Shown one piece after another: positions 26,317 to 35,261 of a stretch of 50,756 bases of DNA. Both the position numbers and the translations under genes were made by a program. Location: NCBI GenBank assembly GCA_041739225.1, contig JBGSOG010000100.1, positions 1 to 50,756 on the forward strand, given 5' to 3'. A model generated the notes under the pieces. It saw only the letters and a list, made by a program, of their open reading frames with translations, searched no databases and was not told where the DNA came from. The DNA is from BOKV01 sp041739225. Its GTDB lineage: Bacteria; Pseudomonadota; Alphaproteobacteria; Rhizobiales; Rhizobiaceae. Positions within the stretch are counted from its first letter, which is position 1. The number at the start of each line of letters is the position of its first letter.

Positions 26317-26951
26317 GTTCAAACCATGGGCCGCTTCGTGTCGGCATTGGCGGACCGGTCGGATCCGGCAAGACAACACTGACCGAAAAGCTGTGCAAGG
26401 CGATGCGCGATGAATTTTCCATCGCGGTGGTCACCAACGACATTTACACCCGTGAGGATGCCGAGGCGCTGGTGCGGCTGCAGGCGCTGTCATCGGAGCG
26501 GATCATCGGCGTTGAAACAGGAGGTTGTCCGCACACGGCCATTCGCGAGGATGCGTCGATCAATTTGCGTGCGATCGCCCAGCTCAACGGGCGGTTTGCC
26601 GATCTGGACGTGATTTTCATCGAATCCGGCGGCGACAATTTGGCCGCGACGTTTTCACCGGACCTTGCCGATCTTTCGATCTATGTGATTTCGGTTTGTC
26701 AGGGTGGCGACATTCCGCGCAAGGGCGGACCGGCGATCACCCGCTCTGACCTGCTCGTCATCAACAAGGCAGACCTTGCGCCGCATGTCGGGGTTGACCT
26801 TGAAGACATGCAACGTGACGCTGGCAAGGCGAGAAAAGACAAGCCGTTCCTGTTTACCAATTTGCGCGGAAATGACGGCACGGCAAATGTGGTGGAATGG
26901 CTCAGGCTCGAAGGCGGACTGGGCCGTTCACGGCAGCCAAACCCCGGCTAG
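26313..26951 (+). CDS. ureG: Urease accessory GTPase UreG
   Basis: 212 residues from ATG 26313. SIMIBI-class GTPase with P-loop GGPVGSGKTTL (~14-24), VVTNDIYTREDAE, the metal-binding ETGGCPHTAIRED (Cys-Pro-His nickel/zinc site), FIESGGDNLAATFSP and the guanine motif NKAD. It couples GTP hydrolysis to nickel transfer from UreE to urease. Last gene of the cluster. Its TAG is shared, on the opposite strand, with the stop of the convergent gene (overlap of four bases around CTAG). Confidence 0.96.
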   Translation: MSSNHGPLRVGIGGPVGSGKTTLTEKLCKAMRDEFSIAVVTNDIYTREDAEALVRLQALSSERIIGVETGGCPHTAIREDASINLRAIAQLNGRFADLDVIFIESGGDNLAATFSPDLADLSIYVISVCQGGDIPRKGGPAITRSDLLVINKADLAPHVGVDLEDMQRDAGKARKDKPFLFTNLRGNDGTANVVEWLRLEGGLGRSRQPNPG

Positions 26952-28189
26952 CGGAACAATTCATCTTTCACCTCCGGATTGGTTTCGCGGTTCTCGAGGC
27001 GAAATGTTGCATATTCGATTGTGCTCTCCAGACTTGTTGAAAGCTCCTGCGCTTCCTCCAGTGTCAGGTTGAACCGGCGTGAAAAGCCGCGAACAGACTG
27101 CTCGATCTGAACCGAGGTCGTGCCATCTTCGTAGGAGTTGAAATTGACGGCTTTGAAATCCTGTGGTGCGGCGATCGGGGCCTTCGATTTTTCAGGAATG
27201 GACAAGCTGCCGGAACCGATTGTGCCAAGTCCTGCGTCTGCCGACTTTTGCGGTTCAACCGGCTTTGTTCCGTCTTCCTCATCGACCGGCAAGGGCACGG
27301 GTCCACCGTTCACGTCGTCAACAAAGCCGATGCGCTTTGAAAACAGTCCAACCCGGTTGTTTCGTGCAACTTCCGTCCATTCGACCGCCTTGCCAAGCAG
27401 GGCCACGGTGCGTTTGGCTTCATTTACGGAAAAAGGCATGGAATAGGCCGGGTCGCCATGCCCGGTGATTGCCGAGAAATTCAGATAGAGCACCAATCCC
27501 TTGGCTTCGACAATGTCGAAACGAACCTCAAGTGTCCCCTTTTGCCCGACGCCGGGAAGAAAGAAATTGATGACCTCCGGCTGCGCAAGCCCGGTCTGTG
27601 GTGTGACCTTGCCCTCGACCACGGCACGCCGCTGCAAGGCGGCCTCGCGCCGTGTGGCGTCAATGGCATCGGAGGAACCCTTGAGATGGGTCTCGATCCG
27701 GTTCCCTGCAACATTGATGAGCACACGCGTGCCGCTCATCAGGCGGCCAAGCACCCTCTCGGCATCGGCACTGTGGACGATGGCCAACCTGTCGGTCGCC
27801 AATACACCCTGAATGGTATCGAAGTAACGCCCGTTGACGTCGAACTGTACAGCCACCGGCGAATTCACCGCTGCCGTGGCTGGGTTGGTCAGTTCGATCT
27901 GCATGACCATTTCCCCGCGCTCATCATAGCCGATCCAAAGGCCCTGGTTGTTGGTGGCGAAACGGCGGCCATCCTGAACGGCCACATACCAGCGCGGTTG
28001 CGCGTAGGTGCTGTCGGTTCTTGTGCCCTGGGTCCGGTTGGTGCGCCGCAAATCAACCTGCGGCAAGCGCAACCTGATGCCGCCAAGGTCAATGGTCGTG
28101 GCACCGGCCACCTGAACCGGCGCGAAAGCTGCAGCCGAAAGGCCAAGGCAAAGAGAAAACGCATACAAAATGCGAATATTGCGGTTCAT
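26948..28189 (-). CDS. Unrecognised secreted protein
   Basis: 413 residues from the ATG at 28189 (complement), which follows GAGGAGG. The open frame is 25 codons longer, but this start gives a clean signal peptide (NIRILYAFSLCLGLSAAAFAPVQVAGA). The mature protein looks mostly beta-stranded and soluble. The middle is rich in short alternating hydrophobic segments (WYVAVQDGRR, GEMVMQIELTNP), then comes a Pro/Glu/Lys-rich linker at ~315-355 and a short helical end (FNLTLEEAQELSTSLE). I recognise no family or active site. It probably acts in the periplasm. It converges with ureG. Confidence 0.7.
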   Translation of the reverse strand: MNRNIRILYAFSLCLGLSAAAFAPVQVAGATTIDLGGIRLRLPQVDLRRTNRTQGTRTDSTYAQPRWYVAVQDGRRFATNNQGLWIGYDERGEMVMQIELTNPATAAVNSPVAVQFDVNGRYFDTIQGVLATDRLAIVHSADAERVLGRLMSGTRVLINVAGNRIETHLKGSSDAIDATRREAALQRRAVVEGKVTPQTGLAQPEVINFFLPGVGQKGTLEVRFDIVEAKGLVLYLNFSAITGHGDPAYSMPFSVNEAKRTVALLGKAVEWTEVARNNRVGLFSKRIGFVDDVNGGPVPLPVDEEDGTKPVEPQKSADAGLGTIGSGSLSIPEKSKAPIAAPQDFKAVNFNSYEDGTTSVQIEQSVRGFSRRFNLTLEEAQELSTSLESTIEYATFRLENRETNPEVKDELFR

Positions 28190-28423
28190 GGTCCAACCTC
28201 CTCGCCAGCGAGGGAAAAGCCGTCGCTGTATTGTCACAAAGGATAGGACCGCAATGACCGACACGTTTTGACGTGAATCAACGCCAGTCGGATTTTATAC
28301 AACGGGAAACAGCGATCAATGCAAACCGGCCAGTATCGGGATCCGTACAGGTGTTTCCGGCCAATGAATGCACAGACCGATACGCCCGCAGGAAGTATCG
28401 CTTGCCTTGCCGATTGACCCAAG

Positions 28424-28438
28424 CGATATGTTTTATCG
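28424..28438. promoter_or_regulatory. Inverted repeat upstream of modA, candidate ModE-type site
   Basis: CGATA-TGTTT-TATCG lies 22 bases before the modA start codon, with ATAT-type sequence around it. ModE/Mo-box operators are AT-rich dyads of this general look placed in front of modABC. The match is loose and no modE is in the window, so the assignment is tentative. Confidence 0.35.
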
Positions 28439-28459
28439 GATATTTCGCCAAGGGGTAAG

Positions 28460-29221
28460 ATGTTTCGTTGTTTCACATTGGCTGGGATTTTGGCGGGCTT
28501 GCTTGCGATGCCTGCGCAGTCAAAAGCCGCCGAGGCTTTGGTTGCCGTTGCCGCAAATTTTGCCGGTGCGCTTGAAGCAATTGCGACCGACTTCACGAGA
28601 GAAACAGGCCATGCACTGAAAATCACCACCGGGGCGACCGGCAAATTGCATGCCCAGATCGGGCAAGGTGCGCCCTTTGACGTGATGTTGTCAGCCGATG
28701 CGAAAACGCCAGCGCGCATCGAGAGCGAAGGTCTGGCAGTTCCCGGCAGCCGGTTCACATACGCTCTCGGCAAACTGTCGCTGTGGAGTGCGGATGATGG
28801 TCTTATTGGCACCGATCCGAAAGCCGCACTGGAGGCTGCGGACACTTTGTTCATCGCAATTGCCAATCCCGAACTCGCCCCCTACGGCATTGCTGCCCGT
28901 GAAGCGATGCAGGCCTTGGGCGTATGGGACACGCTGCAAGGCAAAATCGTGATGGGGCAGAACATCGGCCAGACCTATTCGATGGTCCAAACCGGCAGTG
29001 CACAGGCCGGATTTGTCGCGACATCCGCCATTCAGGGGCCGGGCATGGAAACAACGGGTTCACGCTTCGACATTCCGGCCAGCATGTATTCCCCTATTCA
29101 ACAGGATGCCATTTTGCTCAATCACGGCAAGGACAATGCAGCCGCGCTGGAATTCATGAATTATCTGAAGGGCGATGCTGCAAAGGCAGTTACGCGGTCG
29201 TTTGGATATGGCACACAATGA
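28460..29221 (+). CDS. modA: Molybdate ABC transporter substrate-binding protein
   Basis: 253 residues with a signal peptide ending near SKAAEA (~25). Type II binding fold with VAVAANFAGALEAIATDF, ITTGATGKLHAQIGQGAPFDVMLSAD, IANPELAPYG and GQNIGQTYSMVQTGSAQAGFV, all typical of ModA oxyanion sites. It binds molybdate (or tungstate) in the periplasm for ModBC, encoded immediately downstream. It would feed molybdoenzymes such as MsrP. Confidence 0.94.
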   Translation: MFRCFTLAGILAGLLAMPAQSKAAEALVAVAANFAGALEAIATDFTRETGHALKITTGATGKLHAQIGQGAPFDVMLSADAKTPARIESEGLAVPGSRFTYALGKLSLWSADDGLIGTDPKAALEAADTLFIAIANPELAPYGIAAREAMQALGVWDTLQGKIVMGQNIGQTYSMVQTGSAQAGFVATSAIQGPGMETTGSRFDIPASMYSPIQQDAILLNHGKDNAAALEFMNYLKGDAAKAVTRSFGYGTQ

Positions 29222-29224
29222 AAC

Positions 29225-29902
29225 ATGGAATTACCTGACCTTGCCCCGCTGTGGCTGACGCTTCGCCTCGCTTTCGTGACGATGGTCGTGCTGCTTGTCA
29301 TTGGAACGCCAATTGCCTGGTGGTTGGCGTTTACGAAAAGCCGCATCAAGCCGGCGGTTGAGGCAATGACCGCCTTGCCGCTGGTGCTGCCGCCAACAGT
29401 TTTGGGGTTTTACTTGCTGGTGATGCTGAGCCCCGGTTCACTTGTTGGCGGGGCGTGGTTCGATCTTACCGGAACAACCCTCACCTTCTCTTTCCTTGGC
29501 TTGATTGTGGGTTCGGTCATCTATTCGTTGCCCTTCACGGTCCAGCCGCTTCAGGCTGCCTTCGAAAGCGTTGGCCACGGACCGCTTGAAGCTGCCGCAA
29601 CCCTGCGGGCGGGTCCATTGGACCGTTTCCGTTCGGTGGCGGCGCCGATGGCGGCTCGCGGATTCCTGACTGCTGCCGTGCTGAGTTTTGCCCACACGGT
29701 GGGCGAGTTTGGCGTGGTGCTGATGTTGGGCGGCAACATACCGGGCAAGACCAAGGTGATCTCGATTGCCATCTACGAGCATGTCGAAACGATCAACTAT
29801 GCCGATGCCCACGCTCTTTCGGCAATCATGTTGGCGTTTTCCTTTCTGACCCTGCTGTTTGTCTACTCGGTAATCCGGCGTTTTCCGGTGGCGACGGGCT
29901 GA
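29225..29902 (+). CDS. modB: Molybdate ABC transporter permease
   Basis: 225 residues, about five membrane helices. Family blocks: TALPLVLPPTVLGFYLLV, FSFLGLIVGSVIYSLPF, and the EAAATLRAGPLDRFRSVAAPMA coupling loop that docks ModC, then FAHTVGEFGVVLMLGGNIPG. Three bases separate it from modA and from modC. Confidence 0.94.
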   Translation: MELPDLAPLWLTLRLAFVTMVVLLVIGTPIAWWLAFTKSRIKPAVEAMTALPLVLPPTVLGFYLLVMLSPGSLVGGAWFDLTGTTLTFSFLGLIVGSVIYSLPFTVQPLQAAFESVGHGPLEAAATLRAGPLDRFRSVAAPMAARGFLTAAVLSFAHTVGEFGVVLMLGGNIPGKTKVISIAIYEHVETINYADAHALSAIMLAFSFLTLLFVYSVIRRFPVATG

Positions 29903-29905
29903 GCT

Positions 29906-31009
29906 ATGCTGAAAGTCAACGTTTCATTGGCATTTGCCGATTTCAAGCTGGAAGTGGTGCAGGATTTCAGCCTGTCGGGCATTACCGCAATTTTCGGCCG
30001 TTCAGGGTCAGGCAAAAGCACGTTGCTTCGTGTCGTCGCCGGTCTGGAAAAACGCGCCAAGGGCAATGTCGCCCTCGACGGCGAAGCATGGCAAAACGGT
30101 TCTGTCCTCGTTCCCCCGGAGAGGCGGGGCGTAGGCTATGTGTTTCAGGACACGCGGCTTTTCCCGCATCTTTCGGTCAGTGGAAACCTGAAGTTTGCGG
30201 CGAAGCGCGCTCCCAAGGCAGGCGGGCCGCAATTTGAAGAGGTGGTCGAAGCGCTGGATCTTTCGCCCCTGCTTTCCCGGAGCTCTGACGCATTGTCCGG
30301 CGGGGAAAAGCAGCGCGTAGCCATTGGTCGCGCCTTGTTGAGCAAGCCGCGTCTGCTGCTGATGGACGAACCGCTGGCGGCGCTGGATGAGGCGCGAAAG
30401 GCCGAGATATTGCCCTGCCTGGAACGCCTGCGAGACCAAGGCACAATTCCGGTCCTGTATGTCAGCCATGCAATGGCGGAAGTTGCCCGCCTCGCCACCA
30501 ACATCGTGGTCATGGAAGCCGGTCGGGTCCTGCGCGCCGGTGAGGCGAGCACCATGCTGGCGGACACGGAAGCTGCGTCGCTGTTCGGCCTGCGCGAGGC
30601 TGGCGCTGTGATGAACGCGAGGGTGAGCGCACACGAAGCGGACGGCCTTACGTTGTTGGCGACATCGGCAGGGCCGTTGCTGCTGCCCCGCGTCAATGCT
30701 GCGGTTGGCGCCCGCTTGAGGGTGCGCATCCATGCACATGAAGTGATCTTGTCACGCGAAAAGCCCGTTGGCCTCTCGGCACTCAACATCCTGCCAGCCA
30801 TTGTCACCGAACTGCGACTGGGAGACGGGCCCGGCGCACTGGTCCAGTTGCAGGTTGGAGACGATCTTGTCCTGGCACGGATTACTCGCCGGTCAGTTCA
30901 AGCGCTGCAATTGGGCGTGGGTAAAACTTGTTTCGCCATCCTGAAATCGGTGGCGGTGGCGCGTGATGACGTGGGAACAGCCGCTGGCGATTGGCGCAGT
31001 TCCGGCTGA
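29906..31009 (+). CDS. modC: Molybdate ABC transporter ATP-binding protein
   Basis: 367 residues. Walker A GRSGSGKST (31-39), Q-loop FQDTRLFPH, signature LSGGEKQR, Walker B LLLMDEPLAALDEA and the switch His in YVSHAMAEV are intact. The C-terminal ~70 residues are a Mop-type molybdate-binding domain (LSALNILPAIVTEL), which in this family allows feedback inhibition by molybdate. Last gene of modABC. Confidence 0.94.
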   Translation: MLKVNVSLAFADFKLEVVQDFSLSGITAIFGRSGSGKSTLLRVVAGLEKRAKGNVALDGEAWQNGSVLVPPERRGVGYVFQDTRLFPHLSVSGNLKFAAKRAPKAGGPQFEEVVEALDLSPLLSRSSDALSGGEKQRVAIGRALLSKPRLLLMDEPLAALDEARKAEILPCLERLRDQGTIPVLYVSHAMAEVARLATNIVVMEAGRVLRAGEASTMLADTEAASLFGLREAGAVMNARVSAHEADGLTLLATSAGPLLLPRVNAAVGARLRVRIHAHEVILSREKPVGLSALNILPAIVTELRLGDGPGALVQLQVGDDLVLARITRRSVQALQLGVGKTCFAILKSVAVARDDVGTAAGDWRSSG

Positions 31010-31188
31010 ACCTGTCAGCCAGTGGATGGGAGGCGCCTGCCCGCCAGCCAAAAAGCCTGACGAACACGAATGGTATTCGTTGCTGCACTTGATAAACCGA
31101 ACAGGACTGTATCACTGTAGAAATAGAATTGATGGCCCGAACAATACTTTCACAGCAATGGACGCCGCCGAAGGGGACGAACACCAAC

Positions 31189-32058
31189 ATGGACGCAATC
31201 TCGCATTCCCAGCCTCCGATGTGGCTGCGCATCCTGCAATTTCCGCTTACCCGTCTCGTCGTGCTGGGCTTTGTCCTCACTAACATGATGATGATGAGCA
31301 ACAACGACATGCTCGTTTACAAAGGGGACCCGTTCAGATCCATAGCCGCCGTGGCGGGGATGGCAACGGGAGCAATTGCCGTCTATCTGGCCTGGGCGCG
31401 ATTCATCGAAAGGCGTCCGGCTCACGAACTTTCGCTTTCCGGGGCCGGCACGGAATGGGGAGCCGGTGCGCTGGTCGGTGCCGTGCTCTACACAGCCAGC
31501 GTCTTGATCCTGATCGCGCTCGGCATCTACCGCATTGAGGGGTTGAACCCCTGGACTTACGTGATCCCGGCCGTGGCGTTGGCACTGAGCTCCGGGATTT
31601 TCGAGGAACTGATGTTCCGGGGCGTGCTGTTTAAATCATTCGAGGATGTGTTTGGCAGCTGGATTGCGCTTGTGGTTTCCGCCGCAGTGTTTGGTCTCGG
31701 TCACCTGACAAACCCGGCAGCGACACTCACCGGTGCGATTTACATCAGCATCGAAGCCGGTTTGCTGCTGGCCGCAGCATACATGCTGACCCGTCGCCTG
31801 TGGCTCAGCATCGGTTTTCACATGTCGTGGAATTATGTCCAGTCTGCGATCTTTTCCGGCATCGTTTCCGGCGGTGTCAGCGATCCAGGCCTGTTCCGGT
31901 CCAACATCAAGGGGCCGGAAATCCTGACGGGCGGCAATTTCGGGCTCGAATCTTCAATAGTGGCGTTCACGCTGTGCACCACCACGGGCGTGGTGCTGCT
32001 GATCATGGCCGTGCGTCGCGGAAAGATCGTTCCGCCCTACTGGAAACGCCAAAGCTGA
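31189..32058 (+). CDS. CPBP-family intramembrane glutamic/metallo-protease
   Basis: 289 residues from ATG 31189, which follows AAGGGGACG by the right distance. An earlier ATG pair at 31129 lacks a ribosome site. Several membrane helices. The CPBP/Abi motifs are present: EELMFRG (~residue 140) as the catalytic Glu-Glu-x3-Arg, FGLGHL with its His, and HMSWNY with the last His/Asn. Members cleave membrane substrates or process peptides; the substrate here is unknown. No bacteriocin genes are near. Confidence 0.85.
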   Translation: MDAISHSQPPMWLRILQFPLTRLVVLGFVLTNMMMMSNNDMLVYKGDPFRSIAAVAGMATGAIAVYLAWARFIERRPAHELSLSGAGTEWGAGALVGAVLYTASVLILIALGIYRIEGLNPWTYVIPAVALALSSGIFEELMFRGVLFKSFEDVFGSWIALVVSAAVFGLGHLTNPAATLTGAIYISIEAGLLLAAAYMLTRRLWLSIGFHMSWNYVQSAIFSGIVSGGVSDPGLFRSNIKGPEILTGGNFGLESSIVAFTLCTTTGVVLLIMAVRRGKIVPPYWKRQS

Positions 32059-32104
32059 TCAGGGTCACGCGGGATCTGCTCCCCGAAGCCGCCGGATGAC
32101 TGGT

Positions 32105-32129
32105 CCGGAGGACTGTTTCAGTCGTCCGG
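32105..32129. terminator. Hairpin after the CPBP gene
   Basis: CCGGAGGACTG and CAGTCGTCCGG pair with one mismatch around TTT. No T-run follows, so if it ends transcription it is not a classical intrinsic terminator. Confidence 0.35.
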
Positions 32130-32256
32130 TGATTTGCGGTGGTTTGGACATGGCTGGCGAAAAATCGGCGGGAATCGCGCTTCAACCGAAAAATCCTGAA
32201 AACAGGCAGGCTTGACGGGGTTGTGTCATAGCGCTGTCATCAATTGCGATCTAATG

Positions 32257-32270
32257 TGGAAACGTTTCCA
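32257..32270. promoter_or_regulatory. LacI-family operator, perfect 14-bp palindrome
   Basis: TGGAAACGTTTCCA is a perfect palindrome with the central CG step typical of LacI/GalR operators. It ends 14 bases before the chosen start of the adjacent lacI-type gene, where bound repressor would block transcription of the regulator and the transport operon coupled to it. Confidence 0.75.
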
Positions 32271-32284
32271 GTTGGAGAGTGCCG

Positions 32285-33382
32285 GTGTCAGCCAAAGTAT
32301 CAGTCACCATCAAGGATGTAGCCCTCGCCGCCGGCTGCGGCGTGGCAACGGCCAGCCGGGTCCTCAACAATTCCGGCCCTGCCAGCGCCGACGTGCGCGA
32401 GCGCGTGGAGCGGGCAGCCCGGGATATGGGCTTCAGCTTCTCGGCCACCGGGCGCGCGCTGCAGAGCCGGCGTTCGATGACCGTTGGCTGTCTGGTGCCT
32501 TCATTGGCGAACCCCGTCTTTGCCGAGGCGGTGCAGGGGGTTCAGGCCGAGCTCTCCGGTTCGGGTTACCAATTGCTGATTTCGTGCTCAAACTATGATG
32601 AGCGCGCCGACAATGCCGCAATTGAAATGCTGCTGTCCAAAGATGCCGACGCACTCATTGCCACCATGGTTGCGCCGGACCGCAGCATCGCGCTCACCAA
32701 TGCAATTCGCCGCGGTCTGCCGGTATCGCTGATGTTCCACGACCCGCTTGAGGGTTTTGTCACCTCTTATGTCGACAATTTTGAAGCTGCGCGGGAGGTT
32801 GCCCGGCAATTTGCAGAAGTTGGCCATCGTCGAACCGGATTTCTGGCTTTGCGGTTCTCAACTTCGGATCGCTCGCGCAACCGCTATGCAGGATTTCACG
32901 CCGAATGCCGGGCGCGCGGGCTCCCCGACCCGGCACTCATCGAAATTGGTGAAGCCGAGGCAACCCATCCGGAAAGTCTTGCAGCCATTTTGTGTCAGTA
33001 CCCAAAGCTAACGGCCATCTTCGCCTCAAATGATTTTCTGGCCATATCGGTACAAAAGGCCGCCCGGCTGCTGGGCTGGCGCGTGCCGCAAGACTTGTCG
33101 GTCGCCGGGTTCGACGGGATCGAAATCGGCAAGCTGCTGGAAGTGCCGCTCGCGACGATTGAAACCGAACCGGAGGCCATGGGCCGCCAGGCAGCCAGGA
33201 TCATACTTGAACATTTGCAGGGAAGGGCACCCGGACAGCTGCCCGCCTTGCCATTTCTTTTCCGGGCCGGGGCGACACTCGTCGCGCCAAATCCGGGAAA
33301 AAATGACGACGGCCGGGATGCAGCCCAACCGTCGTCTGCTCTCCTCGCCGAAACTTCTTCTCAAACAAGGACGAACCGATGA
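32285..33382 (+). CDS. LacI-family transcriptional regulator
   Basis: 365 residues from GTG 32285 (GGAG seven bases upstream; GTG 32279 is an alternative). The N-terminal helix-turn-helix VTIKDVALAAGCGVATASRVLN and hinge helix (GRALQSRRS) precede a periplasmic-binding-like effector domain (TVGCLVPSLANPVFAEAVQGV, IFASNDFLAISV, SVAGFDGIEIG). It should bind TGGAAACGTTTCCA directly upstream. Its stop overlaps the transporter binding-protein start (ATGA), so regulator and transporter form one transcript and it probably represses itself. The effector is likely the transported solute. Confidence 0.9.
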   Translation: MSAKVSVTIKDVALAAGCGVATASRVLNNSGPASADVRERVERAARDMGFSFSATGRALQSRRSMTVGCLVPSLANPVFAEAVQGVQAELSGSGYQLLISCSNYDERADNAAIEMLLSKDADALIATMVAPDRSIALTNAIRRGLPVSLMFHDPLEGFVTSYVDNFEAAREVARQFAEVGHRRTGFLALRFSTSDRSRNRYAGFHAECRARGLPDPALIEIGEAEATHPESLAAILCQYPKLTAIFASNDFLAISVQKAARLLGWRVPQDLSVAGFDGIEIGKLLEVPLATIETEPEAMGRQAARIILEHLQGRAPGQLPALPFLFRAGATLVAPNPGKNDDGRDAAQPSSALLAETSSQTRTNR

Positions 33383-34389
33383 AACATATCGCTTATGCAG
33401 CCCTCATCGCAACTGTGGTTGCCCTGCCGGCCATGACCGCGCCTGTGCTGGCGCAAAATGCCATCTGCTACAACTGCCCGCCAGAGTGGGCGGACTGGGC
33501 CTCCATGCTGAAGGCACTCGATGAAAAGGCCGGCATCAAGATGCCGCACGACAACAAGAACTCCGGCCAGACACTGAGCCAGATGATCGCAGAGAAGTCC
33601 TCGCCTGTCGCAGACGTTGCTTACTACGGTGTGACCACCGGCATCCAGGCAATCAGCGAAGGCGTGGTGCAGCCATACAAGCCAGCGGGTTTTGACGAGA
33701 TACCGGAAGGCCTCAAGGATCCTGAGGGCAACTGGTTTGCGGTGCATTACGGAACACTGGGCATGTTCGTGAACGTTGACGCGCTCAATGGTGCGCCGGT
33801 TCCACAGTGCTGGGCCGATCTCAAGAAAGCCGAGTACAAGGGCATGGTCGGATACCTTGATCCGGCATCCGCTTTTGTCGGCTATGCCGGTGCCGTTGCG
33901 GTCAACCAGGCGTTTGGTGGCGATCTCACCAATTTCCAGCCGGCAATCGACTTCTTCAAGGAACTTGCGGCAAACAGCCCGATCGTTCCAAAGCAGACAT
34001 CGTTTGCCCGTGTCGTATCAGGTGAAATCCCGATCCTGTTCGATTACGACTTCAACGCCTATCGCGCGAAGTACAAGGAAACCGGCAAGTTCGAATTCGT
34101 GCTGCCGTGCGAAGGTACCATTCGCGTGCCATACGTCATGAGCCTGGTAGCCAGTGCGCCAAATGCCGAAACCGGCAAGAAGGCACTCGACTTCATCCTG
34201 TCGGATGAAGGGCAGGCCATCTGGACCAATGCCTACCTCAAGCCGGCCCGCCCGGTGAAACTGCCAGCTGAAGTTGCTGCACGGTTCCTGCCGGACAGCG
34301 AATATGAACGCGCCGTGGCGGTCAACTATGGCGAAATGGCCAAGGCCCAAAAGGCTTTCGGCGAGCGTTATCTTGCTGAAGTGAAGTAA
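33379..34389 (+). CDS. ABC transporter substrate-binding protein (iron/AEP/sugar-phosphate-type family)
   Basis: 336 residues with signal peptide MKHIAYAALIATVVALPAMTA-type ending at VLAQ. Type II binding fold of the family 1/6 extracellular solute-binding proteins: VADVAYYGVTTGIQA, WFAVHYGTLGMFVNVDAL, CWADLKKAEYKGMVGYLDP, and DFILSDEGQAIWTNAYLKPARP. The mature start has a CYNC Cys pair. The same fold serves iron, polyamine, 2-aminoethylphosphonate and hexose-phosphate uptake. The phosphodiesterase at the end of the operon favours a phosphorylated organic solute (inference). Confidence 0.82.
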   Translation: MKHIAYAALIATVVALPAMTAPVLAQNAICYNCPPEWADWASMLKALDEKAGIKMPHDNKNSGQTLSQMIAEKSSPVADVAYYGVTTGIQAISEGVVQPYKPAGFDEIPEGLKDPEGNWFAVHYGTLGMFVNVDALNGAPVPQCWADLKKAEYKGMVGYLDPASAFVGYAGAVAVNQAFGGDLTNFQPAIDFFKELAANSPIVPKQTSFARVVSGEIPILFDYDFNAYRAKYKETGKFEFVLPCEGTIRVPYVMSLVASAPNAETGKKALDFILSDEGQAIWTNAYLKPARPVKLPAEVAARFLPDSEYERAVAVNYGEMAKAQKAFGERYLAEVK

Positions 34390-34397
34390 CCAGTGCC

Positions 34398-34421
34398 GGG
34401 CAGGGCGCATGCGCCCTGCCC
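34398..34421. terminator. Perfect 24-bp palindrome between binding-protein and permease genes
   Basis: GGGCAGGGCGCA followed at once by TGCGCCCTGCCC forms a very stable GC hairpin just after the binding-protein stop. Such hairpins protect the upstream message and cut read-through, so that binding protein is made in excess over the membrane genes. No T-run, so partial termination or RNA stabilisation rather than a full stop. Confidence 0.65.
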
Positions 34422-34452
34422 GTTGTCCTGAACATTTCCGGGGAACCCTCCA

Positions 34453-35256
34453 ATGTCATCCAGACTGTTCGTCGCCCTGTGCCTTGTGCCACTGGCGGTC
34501 TTTGCGCTTGCCTTTCTTGCGCTGCCAATCGTGCGGTTGATCCTTGCTTCGGGTGAAGGTGACGCAGGCTGGGCGATCTACTGGCAAATCCTCCAGACGC
34601 CGCGCTATCTGACAACACTCATCCAGACAGTCGTGGTTTCGATTGCAGTCACGCTCGCGGCGCTTGCAGTATCAACCACCGCCGGACTGTTCCTGACACG
34701 CAACCGCTTTCGCGGCCGGGCGGTGCTTTTGTCGATTCTGACATTGCCGCTCGCATTTCCCGGCGTCGTCGTCGGTTTCATGATCATCTTGCTGGGCGGA
34801 CGACAGGGCTTGTTCAACGCGCTGCTGCCCGGCCATGTGGTCTTTGCCTATTCAATTTTCGGCCTGTTTTTGGGCTATCTGTATTTCTCCATCCCGCGTG
34901 TCCTGCTGACCGTGATGGCTGCGGCAGAAAAAATTGATCCTTCGCTGGAGGAAGCTGCACGCACCCTGGGCGCACCGCCGCACCGCGTGGTGATTGACGT
35001 CCTGATCCCGGCACTGGCGCCGGCGCTCATCGCAGCAGGCGCAATCGCCTTTGCCACTGCCATGGGCGCATTCGGCACGGCCTTCACCCTTGCCACCAAC
35101 ATCGATGTTCTGCCGATGGTCATCTACACCGAGTTCACGCTGTCGGCGAACATCGCCATGGCTGCGGCGCTGTCGGTGCTTTTGGGTATCGTTACCTGGG
35201 CGATGCTGTTTCTGGCCCGAACCTTTTCGGGCACCACCGTGGCAGCAGGAGGCTGA
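34453..35256 (+). CDS. ABC transporter permease, first membrane subunit
   Basis: 267 residues with about six membrane helices of the BPD-transp-1 fold. The segment VAALAVSTTAGLFLTRNRF-like, then LTLPLAFPGVVVGFMIIL, and the coupling loop EEAARTLGAPPHRVVIDVLIP with its conserved EAA/Gly identify an importer inner-membrane subunit. It should pair with the next gene. The ribosome site GGGGAACC precedes the ATG. Confidence 0.88.
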   Translation: MSSRLFVALCLVPLAVFALAFLALPIVRLILASGEGDAGWAIYWQILQTPRYLTTLIQTVVVSIAVTLAALAVSTTAGLFLTRNRFRGRAVLLSILTLPLAFPGVVVGFMIILLGGRQGLFNALLPGHVVFAYSIFGLFLGYLYFSIPRVLLTVMAAAEKIDPSLEEAARTLGAPPHRVVIDVLIPALAPALIAAGAIAFATAMGAFGTAFTLATNIDVLPMVIYTEFTLSANIAMAAALSVLLGIVTWAMLFLARTFSGTTVAAGG

Positions 35257-35261
35257 AGCCC

